64,000 nt of DNA from positions 28,233-92,232 of the forward strand of contig DATGJP010000121.1 in the NCBI GenBank assembly GCA_035295125.1, written 5' to 3'. Position numbers and translations under genes: made by a program. Source of the stretch: JAICMB01 sp035295125. Its GTDB lineage: Bacteria > Acidobacteriota > Terriglobia > Bryobacterales > Bryobacteraceae. A model generated the notes under the pieces. It worked only from the letters and a program-made list of their open reading frames with translations. It was not told the origin of the DNA and ran no database searches. Below, piece by piece: positions 52,045 through 60,428 of this stretch (its first letter is position 1; each line of letters opens with the position of its first letter).

Positions 52045-53910
52045 CTAATCGGTAGCCTCGACGAGCATGGATTCGGTGGACTCGGGTGCCGGCGGATACA
52101 GATACTCGGCTACCTGGAGAAAGCTGGTGAAGAACTGATCCGGTGGGGTCCGTTCAAAAGATGCCTTAGCCTTATCGGGGTCGCCGGTGAAGCCCCACGC
52201 GCCGACGGCAATGCTGACCTTGGGATAGCGTGCCCGTATTTGCTTGTACATTTTTCGTGCTGGAGTGAAAGCGTAGGGCGGTAACGCGGAAATACAAATG
52301 AGATCGCCCGCTACCGGTCTTAGCGACCGTAGCACGTCGATGACATTTGGACTCACGGGGATCGGGATCGCAATGCTGCCTCGGCGTTCCAAAAATTGAC
52401 CCAGCATTCCTGCTGTGATCTCATCCGCCTGATCATGCGCGGCCACGCAGAGTATCCTGCCATGGGTCGCTGCGAACTCGGTCGGTGCGTTGAGTGCCCC
52501 ATTTTCGTCGGGGACATCGGCTAGCGATTGATAAGTCGAAAGGTCGGCAATCATCTCGTTGAAATTCAGGAAGAGGAATTCTTCCCTTGCGGCGTCGATG
52601 GCACCGCGATGCCGATCCTGTTCCGCCAGCGTCAATGCCGGAATCAACAGGGAATCGTAGAGCTCGTTCAGCGGGTGTTCCTTCAGGAAAACATCAACAA
52701 CGGATTGTGCCTCGACCTGGTCCATGGCGAGCAAGCGCTGGTAAAGCCGGGCTTGCGGCTCCAGTACCGGTTCATCGCCGAGCAGAATGTGTAGAAACGA
52801 CAATTGCGGAGAGTATCTTCCCAGCACCAACAAACAGACGGTCAACGGCGTTGAGAGGATCAAACCCGCGGGACCCCAGAGGAGCGTCCAAAAGACAGCG
52901 GATACGAGAATTGCCAATGAGGATATCCCGGTGTGTACACCGTACAGCCAAGGTTCCACCAGGTTTCCCGTAATTAGTTCCAGACCGACATACAATCCCA
53001 GGACCAACAGTGGAGGCGCCCAGGTATTGAACACGGCCATCGAAAGAGCTAACGGCAGAGCGCCCGCCACCAACGTGCCGACATACGGCACAAGACGCAA
53101 CAGTCCTCCTACGGTTCCCCAGAGAACTGCATACGGTACCCCGATAAAATAGAGCCCGATGCTGACCAAAAGACCAAAGGCTGCATTCACCAGAAACTGC
53201 ATCAACAAGTAACGGCTCACTCTCTGCGTGGCATCGTCGAGAGCCTGGGTCGTTACCGTGAGCTGCCCCAGGCCCACGAGGCGAAGGAGACGGTTGCGCA
53301 AGTCCTCTTTTTTGAGCAGCATGAAAACCGTGAAGATCACCACAATACCCGTTATACTCACGGGCGCGATAAACGCCCTCGTAATATCGCGAACATACTG
53401 GAGCCCATTGCGGGGCGGGTCGACAACTTCCACCGGCAAGGGGGTATTCGATTGAACTGCGGGTCCTCTTCGCATTGCACGTCCCGGAGGGGAAGTCGCG
53501 GCAGCCGGTGTCTCGGGTCCCAGCAAATCTTTGCCAAGCTCCTGGACGCTGGCCGCGGCGCGCCCTAACGCACCCTTTGTAGGCGTGCGCACCGCGGCTA
53601 TCTTGGCCTTGATATTTTCTCTGTAGTTGGGTAGTTCATTCGCCACGTCGACTAGCTGACTCGCGATGATCCACGCCAGCCCTGCTGTCATTCCCATCGA
53701 TACGAGCATGACGGTGAGGACTGCAGGCGCGCGGCTAATGTGAATCCTGCTCAGCCAACTCACGGCAGGCGAAAGGATCAACGTTAATGTGAGGGCGAAG
53801 GCAAAAGGTATGAGAACTTCACGGGCGAAGTAGAGGCCCGCGATCGCGAGTGCAAGTATCGGGAGAGGTCCCAGGCGGAGAGCCAGAGGGGTACGGCTAG
53901 TTCTTGTCAT
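52045..53910 (-). CDS. AI-2E/PerM-family exporter with cytosolic C-terminal domain
   Basis: 621 residues from ATG 53910 (ATG 53949 is possible). Residues about 10-380 are the AI-2E/PerM transporter: two helices, a soluble segment with a Pro-rich insert (ETPAAATSPPGRAMRR), then several helices ending in SSLAILVSAVFWTLLWGPAG and LILSTPLTVCLLVLGRY. Residues about 400-621 are soluble. The part GRILCVAAHDQADEITAGML, VAGDLICISALPPYAFTPAR and RARYPKVSIAVGAWGFTGD follows a Rossmann/B12-binding-like pattern, but the DxHxxG cobalamin motif is absent. The exported compound is unknown; the C-terminal domain may sense a ligand. Confidence 0.85.
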   Translation of the reverse strand: MTRTSRTPLALRLGPLPILALAIAGLYFAREVLIPFAFALTLTLILSPAVSWLSRIHISRAPAVLTVMLVSMGMTAGLAWIIASQLVDVANELPNYRENIKAKIAAVRTPTKGALGRAAASVQELGKDLLGPETPAAATSPPGRAMRRGPAVQSNTPLPVEVVDPPRNGLQYVRDITRAFIAPVSITGIVVIFTVFMLLKKEDLRNRLLRLVGLGQLTVTTQALDDATQRVSRYLLMQFLVNAAFGLLVSIGLYFIGVPYAVLWGTVGGLLRLVPYVGTLVAGALPLALSMAVFNTWAPPLLVLGLYVGLELITGNLVEPWLYGVHTGISSLAILVSAVFWTLLWGPAGLILSTPLTVCLLVLGRYSPQLSFLHILLGDEPVLEPQARLYQRLLAMDQVEAQSVVDVFLKEHPLNELYDSLLIPALTLAEQDRHRGAIDAAREEFLFLNFNEMIADLSTYQSLADVPDENGALNAPTEFAATHGRILCVAAHDQADEITAGMLGQFLERRGSIAIPIPVSPNVIDVLRSLRPVAGDLICISALPPYAFTPARKMYKQIRARYPKVSIAVGAWGFTGDPDKAKASFERTPPDQFFTSFLQVAEYLYPPAPESTESMLVEATD

Positions 53911-54007
53911 AGGAAATTCGGCGCCCGTCGGATGACGACGTTTTGTCACCTTGGGGCCGCCGCGGAGGCCGGATTCCGCCGACCGTCCGCGGTTGTGCCG
54001 CTACAGC

Positions 54008-54559
54008 CTAACGAACAGGGTCGACGCCATGTGTCGAAACGCTTGTCTCTCCGGCCGACGCGATATCTTCCGCACCGGTGGCCTTCAGGAGCTCTTTTGC
54101 GCGCGAGATTTCATCGGAGGTGTCGCAATGCACGGACAGCAGAACGCCGCCCTCTTTTACCCGGCCCTCATAACGCTTGGCCTCGTATTCAGGAATCCCC
54201 ATTCCCACAAGAGCGCCGATAAGGCCGCCCACTGCCCCGCCGACACCCAAGCCAGCGAGCGCGCCCATGATGGGACCGGCCGCGATGAATGGCCCAACAC
54301 CAGGGATGGCCAAAGCTCCGATTCCGGCTAAGAGACCAAGAGTTCCCCCCACCACGCCACCAGTCGTGACGCCCGTGGTTGTGCCTTCCGGCGCCTTGGT
54401 GTTCTTCTCGTGAGCGAACTCTTTCGAGCTCTGGCTATCGGGCAGCAACACCGATATGTCATTGTTGGTAAAGCCCGCTGCGATGATGCGATCGACGGCG
54501 CGCTCGGCGAACGTGCTGTTCTTGTAGATGCCGAATACGGCTGTGTTTTTGCCTGCCAT
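54008..54559 (-). CDS. 17M/YflT-like stress protein with glycine-rich hairpin
   Basis: 183 residues from ATG 54559 with AAGGAG five bases away. N-terminal part FGIYKNSTFAERAVDRIIAA, then GFTNNDISVLLPDSQ, is the general-stress 17M/YflT-type fold. The middle (80-130) is a Gly-rich membrane hairpin (GGVVGGTLGLLAGIGALAIP, GALAGLGVGGAVGGLIGALVG). The end (EGGVLLSVHCDTSDEISRAK) repeats the small fold. It probably sits at the inner membrane. Role in the cell unknown. Confidence 0.8.
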   Translation of the reverse strand: MAGKNTAVFGIYKNSTFAERAVDRIIAAGFTNNDISVLLPDSQSSKEFAHEKNTKAPEGTTTGVTTGGVVGGTLGLLAGIGALAIPGVGPFIAAGPIMGALAGLGVGGAVGGLIGALVGMGIPEYEAKRYEGRVKEGGVLLSVHCDTSDEISRAKELLKATGAEDIASAGETSVSTHGVDPVR

Positions 54560-54728
54560 GTAATTCTCCTTTTGTTTTTTGAATTCGAAGTTAATGCTCA
54601 ACCACGTGATCGGTCAGTCTATCCGGAGCGGCTCTTTTAACGTCATGGTTCCGTTCTGACTGATGATTTTGATACTGAACGCGTAGCTAGAGAGGGGTTC
54701 TCCGGGACAGAAATCGATTGGAGTAAGT

Positions 54729-54840
54729 CGGGCAGGCTGAATGCCTGCCCCACCTTGGCTCGCAACGTGTTGATCCAATAAATGTGGCGTCAGGCGTTTC
54801 GCCTGAGCATGCCGCTCTTAAAGACTTCCGCCACGGCTGC
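54729..54840. repeat. Dispersed hairpin repeat, two stems
   Basis: GGGCAGGCTGAATGCCTGCCC-type stem at 54730-54750, then CACCTTGGCTCGCAACGTG, the TCAGGCGTTTCGCCTGA stem and CTCTTAAAGACTTCCGCCAC. Two stem sequences differ in arms yet both pair, as expected for a selected structure. It ends about five bases before the SYLF gene's stop. Confidence 0.75.
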
Positions 54841-54845
54841 AGACC

Positions 54846-55553
54846 CTATTTGATTCGATCAGCCGAATCCCGATTGAGGGCTCTTTCGAACCTGGCGGCC
54901 GCTGCTGGTGTTTTGAAGTGGCCGGTCAAAATCTCGCGATTCGTTGAGTTATGACCATACAACTCCTTGTTCGTATCGTCATCGGGCCGAAGCGTCGCGC
55001 CTTCGAGAGAAATGCCCGCAAACAATCCGCGGGAACGTGAATACGACAACATTTCAGCGTGCATCATGGCGTCGGTCTGAGCGCTCGCATCGCGGCCGAT
55101 TGGACCAGCCGCCACAGTGGCTTCCCCGCCGAGCGTGAACTTATCGGACAACAAATGATTCATTCCGTGATCGTTTGTCACGAGCAGGACAACATCCGTG
55201 TCCGACGCGCCGATCTGAAATCCGAAGCTTCCACCCTCTACCCTCATCGCGGCGGGAGCGGTCCAACCCACGCCATCATGCCTCCGGCAAACAGCAAATC
55301 CCCGGCCGTATTTGCCACCAATGATAAAACCGGCCTTCTTCATTCCCGGCACGACGACAACGCAATGCGCTTTATCGATCAGGTCTTGGGGAATGCCCTT
55401 ATCGGAGGCCTTCATCATGTCAGTCAACGTATCGGCCGACGCGTCCAGCCTGTCGTCGACCTTTATCTCTCTATCCGCCGCAAACACAGCGGTAGTCGTC
55501 ATGGATCCTGCCAGCGTCAGAATCCACACAAGGTGCTTCACATTCGTTTGCAT
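54846..55553 (-). CDS. Exported SYLF (Ysc84) domain lipid-binding protein
   Basis: 235 residues with a signal peptide (HLVWILTLAGSMTTTAVFA). The SYLF domain covers most of the rest: VVVVPGMKKAGFIIGGKYGR, WTAPAAMRVEGGSFGFQIGA, DTDVVLLVTNDHGMNHLLS and LFAGISLEGATLRPDDD. SYLF proteins bind phosphoinositides or other anionic lipids; bacterial exported forms are uncharacterised. It is next to the 17M-like gene on the same strand. A hairpin repeat lies just beyond its stop. Confidence 0.88.
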   Translation of the reverse strand: MQTNVKHLVWILTLAGSMTTTAVFAADREIKVDDRLDASADTLTDMMKASDKGIPQDLIDKAHCVVVVPGMKKAGFIIGGKYGRGFAVCRRHDGVGWTAPAAMRVEGGSFGFQIGASDTDVVLLVTNDHGMNHLLSDKFTLGGEATVAAGPIGRDASAQTDAMMHAEMLSYSRSRGLFAGISLEGATLRPDDDTNKELYGHNSTNREILTGHFKTPAAAARFERALNRDSADRIK

Positions 55554-56047
55554 AAAAGTATTCGTCCTTCGTTATGTCGAATGCACCTGAGCTTCAAAAG
55601 CCTTTTGCTCTGAGCCCGCAGGTACATTGGCAACCATCTCGCAGCACTGCGAGACGAGCACGCTCGTGGCCGTTCAGTCTCGGGGCGACAGTTCGCACGA
55701 AATTCTGCCGAGGCTTGATGCTGTCGGCAGCATGCAGCAAACCGAAATGCACGGTTGTGTCAAGCCTTGACGTTGTTGCGCCGCCATAAAGCGCTACTTC
55801 GTGAGCGACCTCAGGACGGAATGCTGGCATTCCGTAGACGCCTGCAGCGATCAAAATCATTCGATAGTCCGTGCGTTTTTGACCTGAAACCCAGCCGGGT
55901 CGGCAAGACTTACCTCATCACTCTGCTCGTATAGCTCAGATTCCTTGTACACCGCGGTACCGCGAGCAACTGGCACCGGCGGGCGTATGATATATCCTAT
56001 TCGGCCGAAAAGGATCGACTGCGGCCACGATTGACTGAGAAGAAACC
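55554..56047. other. Gap without recognisable gene
   Basis: About 490 bases between the SYLF gene and the exported protein at 56048. Short frames on both strands lack ribosome sites. No hairpin of the dispersed family here. It holds the promoters of the two divergent genes, not resolved. Confidence 0.45.
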
Positions 56048-56701
56048 ATGTTGAAGCTTCTGCCATTGGTGCTCGGCCTCGCGATGCAAACGTCGGCGCG
56101 CGCTCAGGCACCACGGATCCTGTATATCTCTCGCGAGTTTTGGAAACCCGGTCATGACGCAACTCTGAACCGAATTGAAGCCGAAGCGGCGCGTGTATGC
56201 ATTGGCCTCGGGGTCCCTCATCCGTATTTGGGTATTGAGTCCCTGACCGGATCGAAAGAAGTCTGGTACATCAATGGATTTGCGTCGACTGAGGAACTGT
56301 CGCAGATCACCGAGGCATACAACAAGCAGCAGGAACTGCTTGCGGCGATGAATCGATTCGCCCAGCAGAGAGCTGCATTTGAGTCGGAGCCCCATAGGGA
56401 GGGGTCGGCGACATACCGGCCCGAGCTAAGCCGTGGCGCCGAGTGGAAAATGGGGCAGGACCGGTTCCTGGTGATCGCAGTGACAAAGGGCAACCCCCAC
56501 AGCGATGGACCGGTCTTCGAAAGTCAGGACGGCGTACGATTCGTAGTGACGACCGCGAAGTCAAGGGCCGAAGCAGACGCGAAGCTGGCGGCCGCGGGTC
56601 CAGACGCCAAAGTCTTCGCCGTGCGGCCCGAATTTAGCATGCCGGCGGCGGAGTGGGTTGCAAGCGATCCTTCGTTCTGGCATTCAAAATCGCAGAAGTA
56701 A
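56048..56701 (+). CDS. Exported protein of unknown function
   Basis: 217 residues with a signal peptide (MLKLLPLVLGLAMQTSARAQ). The sequence PRILYISREFWKPGHDATLN, then EVWYINGFASTEELSQITEA, resembles a small NIPSNAP/ferredoxin-like repeat, and the second half (MGQDRFLVIAVTKGNPHSDG, FVVTTAKSRAEADAKLAAAG) may repeat it. No catalytic site recognised. It stands alone. Confidence 0.65.
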   Translation: MLKLLPLVLGLAMQTSARAQAPRILYISREFWKPGHDATLNRIEAEAARVCIGLGVPHPYLGIESLTGSKEVWYINGFASTEELSQITEAYNKQQELLAAMNRFAQQRAAFESEPHREGSATYRPELSRGAEWKMGQDRFLVIAVTKGNPHSDGPVFESQDGVRFVVTTAKSRAEADAKLAAAGPDAKVFAVRPEFSMPAAEWVASDPSFWHSKSQK

Positions 56702-56883
56702 TAAGCGCGCAACATACTGCCTTGTGTTGATCGGCCAGCAGAATGGCGCCAGGCGCTCCTCTGACATTTGTTGCCGGCGGTCGTAGTTTCTATGAATTTG
56801 CGCCGGCCTTCGACTGAGGAGGGCCGACACAAGGCGGAAACCCCGACAGGAGAGCACGATCCGAGTACGATGTCCTCGGGTGC

Positions 56884-57264
56884 TCAGTTAGGCGAAGTCG
56901 GAACGTGATTGGCCTGGTCGCGGTGGAGTTGAAACTCCTTCTGAAGGTTGTCAAGCTCATTATCGCTGAGAACTTCCATCTGTACCAGTTCGGTTCGTGC
57001 CGTTTTTAGGGCACGAATCAATTCGTCCAGCTTCAATTGCATTATCTTGGCATCGCGGTTTTGCGTGTTTTGTATCAGGAACACAACCAGGAACGTGCCG
57101 ATGGAAGTTCCGGTGTTGATGACCAACTGCCAGGTGTCCGAATAGTGGAAGTGAGAGCCGGTCCCTGCCCAGATCAACGTTACCGAAACACCCAGCAGGA
57201 ATGCGATGGGTGAGCCAACCGCATCCGCTGACGCTCTGGCAAACATCCGAAACATTTCTCGCAT
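56884..57264 (-). CDS. Low-affinity iron permease-family protein
   Basis: 126 residues from ATG 57264, with AGAGGGGG four bases upstream. MFRMFARASADAVGSPIAFL then LGVSVTLIWAGTGSHFHYSD and LVINTGTSIGTFLVVFLIQN form the two membrane segments, followed by RDAKIMQLKLDELIRALKTA, the family's cytosolic helix. Members are annotated as low-affinity iron permeases from the yeast Fet4 relation; transport is unproven in bacteria. The two very small stress-type genes lie upstream on the same strand. Confidence 0.85.
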   Translation of the reverse strand: MREMFRMFARASADAVGSPIAFLLGVSVTLIWAGTGSHFHYSDTWQLVINTGTSIGTFLVVFLIQNTQNRDAKIMQLKLDELIRALKTARTELVQMEVLSDNELDNLQKEFQLHRDQANHVPTSPN

Positions 57265-57402
57265 TCTACCCCCTCTGGTGCTTGCTGGCGCCGTTTTAAA
57301 CAGCCCGCGTCGACCGGACCCCCTCAACGCTACTCGCCGCTTGAGTGCCGCACGAGCAGTTCGGTGAGGAAACATCTGGCTCTGACAGTAGAGGCCGCTC
57401 AA

Positions 57403-57564
57403 CTAAAAGTGGAGACCGCCTAGCAAGTAGACGACTAGCAGGATGATTAGAATTGTGCCGAGTCCTATTCCGGCACCCCCTCCGTATCCCCAACGGCTGT
57501 GCCCGTAATACCCGCCGCCGCCCCCCAAAAGCAGAATCAAGAGAATGATAAGCAACAGCATCAT
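57403..57564 (-). CDS. Tiny Gly-rich membrane protein (DUF3309-like)
   Basis: 53 residues. A hydrophobic start (MMLLLIILLILLL), a Gly-rich hinge with GYYGHSRWGYGGGAGIG and a second helix (TILIILLVVYLLGGLHF). This is the plan of the DUF3309 membrane peptides. AAGGA lies eight bases before ATG 57564. It sits between the iron-permease-like and CsbD genes on the same strand, so co-expression in stress is likely. Confidence 0.7.
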   Translation of the reverse strand: MMLLLIILLILLLGGGGGYYGHSRWGYGGGAGIGLGTILIILLVVYLLGGLHF

Positions 57565-57600
57565 TTGGCTATCCTTTGTAAGCAGCCTCGCGTGGCGTGA

Positions 57601-57780
57601 TTACTTCTCGAAGACCTTTTCAATGTCGCCGACTTTCTTTTGGATCTTGCCCGCAACCTTCTCATCCGTGCCTTCCGCCTCAAGGTCCGGTTTGTTGGTC
57701 GCTTTTCCTACTTTCTCCTTCACAGCACCTTTGGCCTCGTGTACGGCTCCGTGGATTTTGTCTTTTGTGCTGTCTTTCAT
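57601..57780 (-). CDS. CsbD-family stress protein
   Basis: 59 residues: DKIHGAVHEAKGAVKEKVGK, then ATNKPDLEAEGTDEKVAGKI and QKKVGDIEKVFEK. The K-G-x-x-x-E-x-x-G pattern and a length near 60 are those of CsbD, a small, charged, helix-rich protein of the general stress response. GGAGGG stands seven bases before the ATG. It leads a minus-strand group with the DUF3309-like and iron-permease-like genes. Confidence 0.88.
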   Translation of the reverse strand: MKDSTKDKIHGAVHEAKGAVKEKVGKATNKPDLEAEGTDEKVAGKIQKKVGDIEKVFEK

Positions 57781-58074
57781 AAAAGTGCCCTCCTGAGCGC
57801 TCTTATGAGCAATTTGATGGCCTCAGTCTTAGAATGGCTCATTGAAGCCTCAAGGAGCGCGCCTTACCTCAGGTGTGGATTGCTTAGTGCTGTACCAATT
57901 GTCAAAAGGGTGCAAAAATTGCATATGGAGTTAGCATTCATTGCCGGGAGCTTAACGGACCTCCGCGTGCCAACATAGTAGCGGCGGATGGATCGTTTGC
58001 CCACTCTCTCAGGCGGGGAGTTTCCAAGAGCGACTTGTTTTGATCCGTCTTGTAATGCGACGAGCGATTAGACA

Positions 58075-58461
58075 ATGACTGAGGGGAAACAGCAACCGAC
58101 AGTGTTTGTGGTGGAAAGAGATGCTCACACTTGCGAGTTGATCACGCATTTTCTATCGGAAGCTAAACTATCGGTCACTTGTATGAGCGACGGCTACGGA
58201 GCGCTCGATCGCGCACGTCAGGAGCGTCCTGCACTTGTGATTACCGACATTCTCATTCCGGCTTTGGATGGACTCGCTTTATGCCGGCTGATCAAGTCGG
58301 ATGAAGCTCTGCGTGCAACCAAGGTCATCGTGCTGACCGTTCTCTCGGCTGAAGCGCGGGCGTTCCAATCCGGCGCGGATGCTTTTATCAAAAAGCCGAT
58401 TGAAAAAAAGAGCCTCGTCGCCGCCGTGCGTTCCCTGATGGAAAACCCGGAAGGAAAATAG
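58075..58461 (+). CDS. Single-domain response regulator
   Basis: 128 residues, a CheY-like receiver domain only. Acidic pocket E14 and D16 (FVVERDAHT), phospho-acceptor D58 (LVITDILIPALDG), switch Thr in VIVLTVLSAEA and the conserved Lys in FIKKPIEKKSL. No output domain. It is followed after two bases by the KaiC-like ATPase gene, so signal transfer to that protein is the likely role. No kinase gene is in this window. Confidence 0.9.
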   Translation: MTEGKQQPTVFVVERDAHTCELITHFLSEAKLSVTCMSDGYGALDRARQERPALVITDILIPALDGLALCRLIKSDEALRATKVIVLTVLSAEARAFQSGADAFIKKPIEKKSLVAAVRSLMENPEGK

Positions 58462-58463
58462 GA

Positions 58464-59876
58464 TTGAACAGCAAACATAAGGGCAATACCGACGAGAGCC
58501 GCATTAGCACCGGCAATCGCCAGGCTGATGAGATTCTTGGCGGAGGCTTCCCGAAGAATTCGATCAACGTGATCATGGGGCAGCCAGGCACAGGGAAAAC
58601 AGTATTCGCCGAGAATCTCGTATTTCATAACGCCGACGGGGATCGACCCATACTGTACCTGACGACGCTCTCCGAACCGCAAAACAAGATGTTGACCTAC
58701 GTCCAACGGTTTTCCTTTTATCAGGAGGACAAGGTTGGAACGGCGATCATCTACGACGACATTGGTAGCCGGGTGTCAAAGGAAGGAATCAAATCACTTC
58801 CCCAGATCATCCGGGAAGCTATCCGGTCGATCGGCCCGAAGCTCATTGTCATCGACTCCTTTAAAGCGCTGCACGATCTCGCGCCCTCCGTGCTCGAAAT
58901 GCGCCAGATGTTGCACGAGATGGCGGGTATTCTGACCGCGTACCAAACCACCGTGTTTCTCGTGGGCGAGTATACCGATGAGCATGCGCGGGAATTGCCC
59001 GAATTCGCGGTTGCCGACGGTATCATCCAGCTGCTTCGAAGCCAACAGAGCACACGGGATGAGCGCTTTCTTCGAGTCCTCAAGTTACGAGGCAGCGCCT
59101 ACCTGGAAGGGTTACACGGCTTTAAGATCAAACCCGACGGGCTCGAGGTTTACCCCCGGCTCGTCACGCCGGAGATCCCCGAAACCTATACGGCCGTTGA
59201 AGAGCAAATCCCCTGGGGTGTGGATGGGATGGACAAGTTATTGGACGGCGGACTGTGGCGGGGCAGCACTACGTTACTCGCCGGCCCAACGGGTTCCGGA
59301 AAAACCACGATGGCGCTTCAATTCGCACTGAAGGGCGTCAGTCAGGGTGAGCCCTCGCTCTATGTGCATTTCCAGGAGAATCCTGTTCGATTGGCAAAGA
59401 CGATTCGTAGTCTTGGAACCGATCTCGAGCAGGTGAAACAGCATGGTTTGCAGCTCCTGTATGTGTCGCCTGTCGAGCTTCAGATTGACAGCGTCGTTGT
59501 TTCGATGTTCCGGCGCGTGAGGGAGCAGGGAATTCGCCGTATCGTATTGGATGCCGTGGGTGATCTCATCCTGGCGGCGAGCGACCGGCAACGGCTCCAC
59601 GATTACCTCTATGCGATGATTCAGCATTTCAACGTCAACGGGGTCACCAGTCTTCTGGTCTGGGAGACCGTCGGCAAGGGAGTTACTTCGCCCACTTCTT
59701 CCGAGAACAACCGCTTTAGCTTTATGTCCGATAACATTGTGCTTCTTTCAATGAATGTGAACGAAAAAGCGAAGCGCAGCATCAGCGTCCTGAAGGCGCG
59801 CGGGACCGCCAACGATCTCGGGATTCATGAGTTTGAAATCACGAAGCGGGGAGCCAGGATCGAACCCGGTGCGTAG
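58464..59876 (+). CDS. Double-domain KaiC-like RecA-superfamily ATPase
   Basis: 470 residues starting at TTG 58464, with AAGGAAAATAGGA directly upstream; no ATG is near. Two KaiC-like halves: Walker A GQPGTGKT (39-46) and GPTGSGKT (about 274), Walker B strands LIVIDSFKALHDLAP and RRIVLDAVGDLILAA. In cyanobacterial KaiC a Glu-Glu pair follows the first strand of each half. Here the spots read TTLSEPQNK and HFQENPVRL, so one catalytic Glu of each pair is missing. Sister proteins outside cyanobacteria often pair with response regulators, as here. No KaiA or KaiB gene is present. Confidence 0.9.
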   Translation: MNSKHKGNTDESRISTGNRQADEILGGGFPKNSINVIMGQPGTGKTVFAENLVFHNADGDRPILYLTTLSEPQNKMLTYVQRFSFYQEDKVGTAIIYDDIGSRVSKEGIKSLPQIIREAIRSIGPKLIVIDSFKALHDLAPSVLEMRQMLHEMAGILTAYQTTVFLVGEYTDEHARELPEFAVADGIIQLLRSQQSTRDERFLRVLKLRGSAYLEGLHGFKIKPDGLEVYPRLVTPEIPETYTAVEEQIPWGVDGMDKLLDGGLWRGSTTLLAGPTGSGKTTMALQFALKGVSQGEPSLYVHFQENPVRLAKTIRSLGTDLEQVKQHGLQLLYVSPVELQIDSVVVSMFRRVREQGIRRIVLDAVGDLILAASDRQRLHDYLYAMIQHFNVNGVTSLLVWETVGKGVTSPTSSENNRFSFMSDNIVLLSMNVNEKAKRSISVLKARGTANDLGIHEFEITKRGARIEPGA

Positions 59877-59899
59877 AGGGTCGCCCATCGCCGGGATGG

Positions 59900-59988
59900 C
59901 AGGGTAGACGCGAAAGCGCCTGTCCCGCCGTGATTGCTGCCGAGGTGGGGTAGGCATTCAGCCTGCCCGATTTCTCCAGGGACGGCTA
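59900..59988. repeat. Dispersed hairpin repeat after kaiC-like gene
   Basis: The stem at about 59900-59923 is degenerate; GTGGGGTAGGCATTCAGCCTG with CCC forms another (59945-59968), and CGATTTCTCCAGGGACGGCT follows. The copy starts within 25 bases of the KaiC-like stop. Confidence 0.6.
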
Positions 59989-60032
59989 AGCCTGCCGCGC
60001 TTTGGGAAGCCATTTCCTAAGTGGAGAGTGGG

Positions 60033-60180
60033 TATTCCGTGAAGCTGAACGCTCGTTCCGGAGGGAAGCCGAACAGCATTCCGGGATGATCCCGAACACC
60101 ATCGGAGCGTAGCGACGCTGGCAACTCGATTGTGCGGTAGGGTGTTCGGCTTCATCAAGATAAATCGACTTCATCCGGAG
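60033..60180. repeat. IS21-type subterminal repeats, left side
   Basis: Three units of about 22 bases: ATTCCGTGAAGCTGAACG (60034), TTCCGGAGGGAAGCCGAAC (60056) and ATTCCGGGATGATCCCGAAC (60078-60097). The last matches 19 of 20 bases, inverted, at 63779-63798. From 60141 GTGTTCGGCTTCATC matches the other end's orientation, so this block contains both end types, as in an internally deleted element. Confidence 0.6.
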
Positions 60181-60428
60181 CGAAGCGGAGGTGGGCGGCC
60201 GCACGCGAGGATGGGGGTGCGGGGCAGGGGGCGGCAGTCCCTTGCCCTGCCTCAGCACACAGAATCCCGGAGCGCGATCAGCGCTCCGAGTCAGACAGCG
60301 ACTTCCTTACCCGCGGCGATGGCTCGATGGGGACCCACCTGAACGACTACTTTGCGGTTACGCCGCCCGATCGGCGGAGCGTCATCGAGACGCATCGCCT
60401 CGTTACAATCGGGAAGGAGCTATTTATC

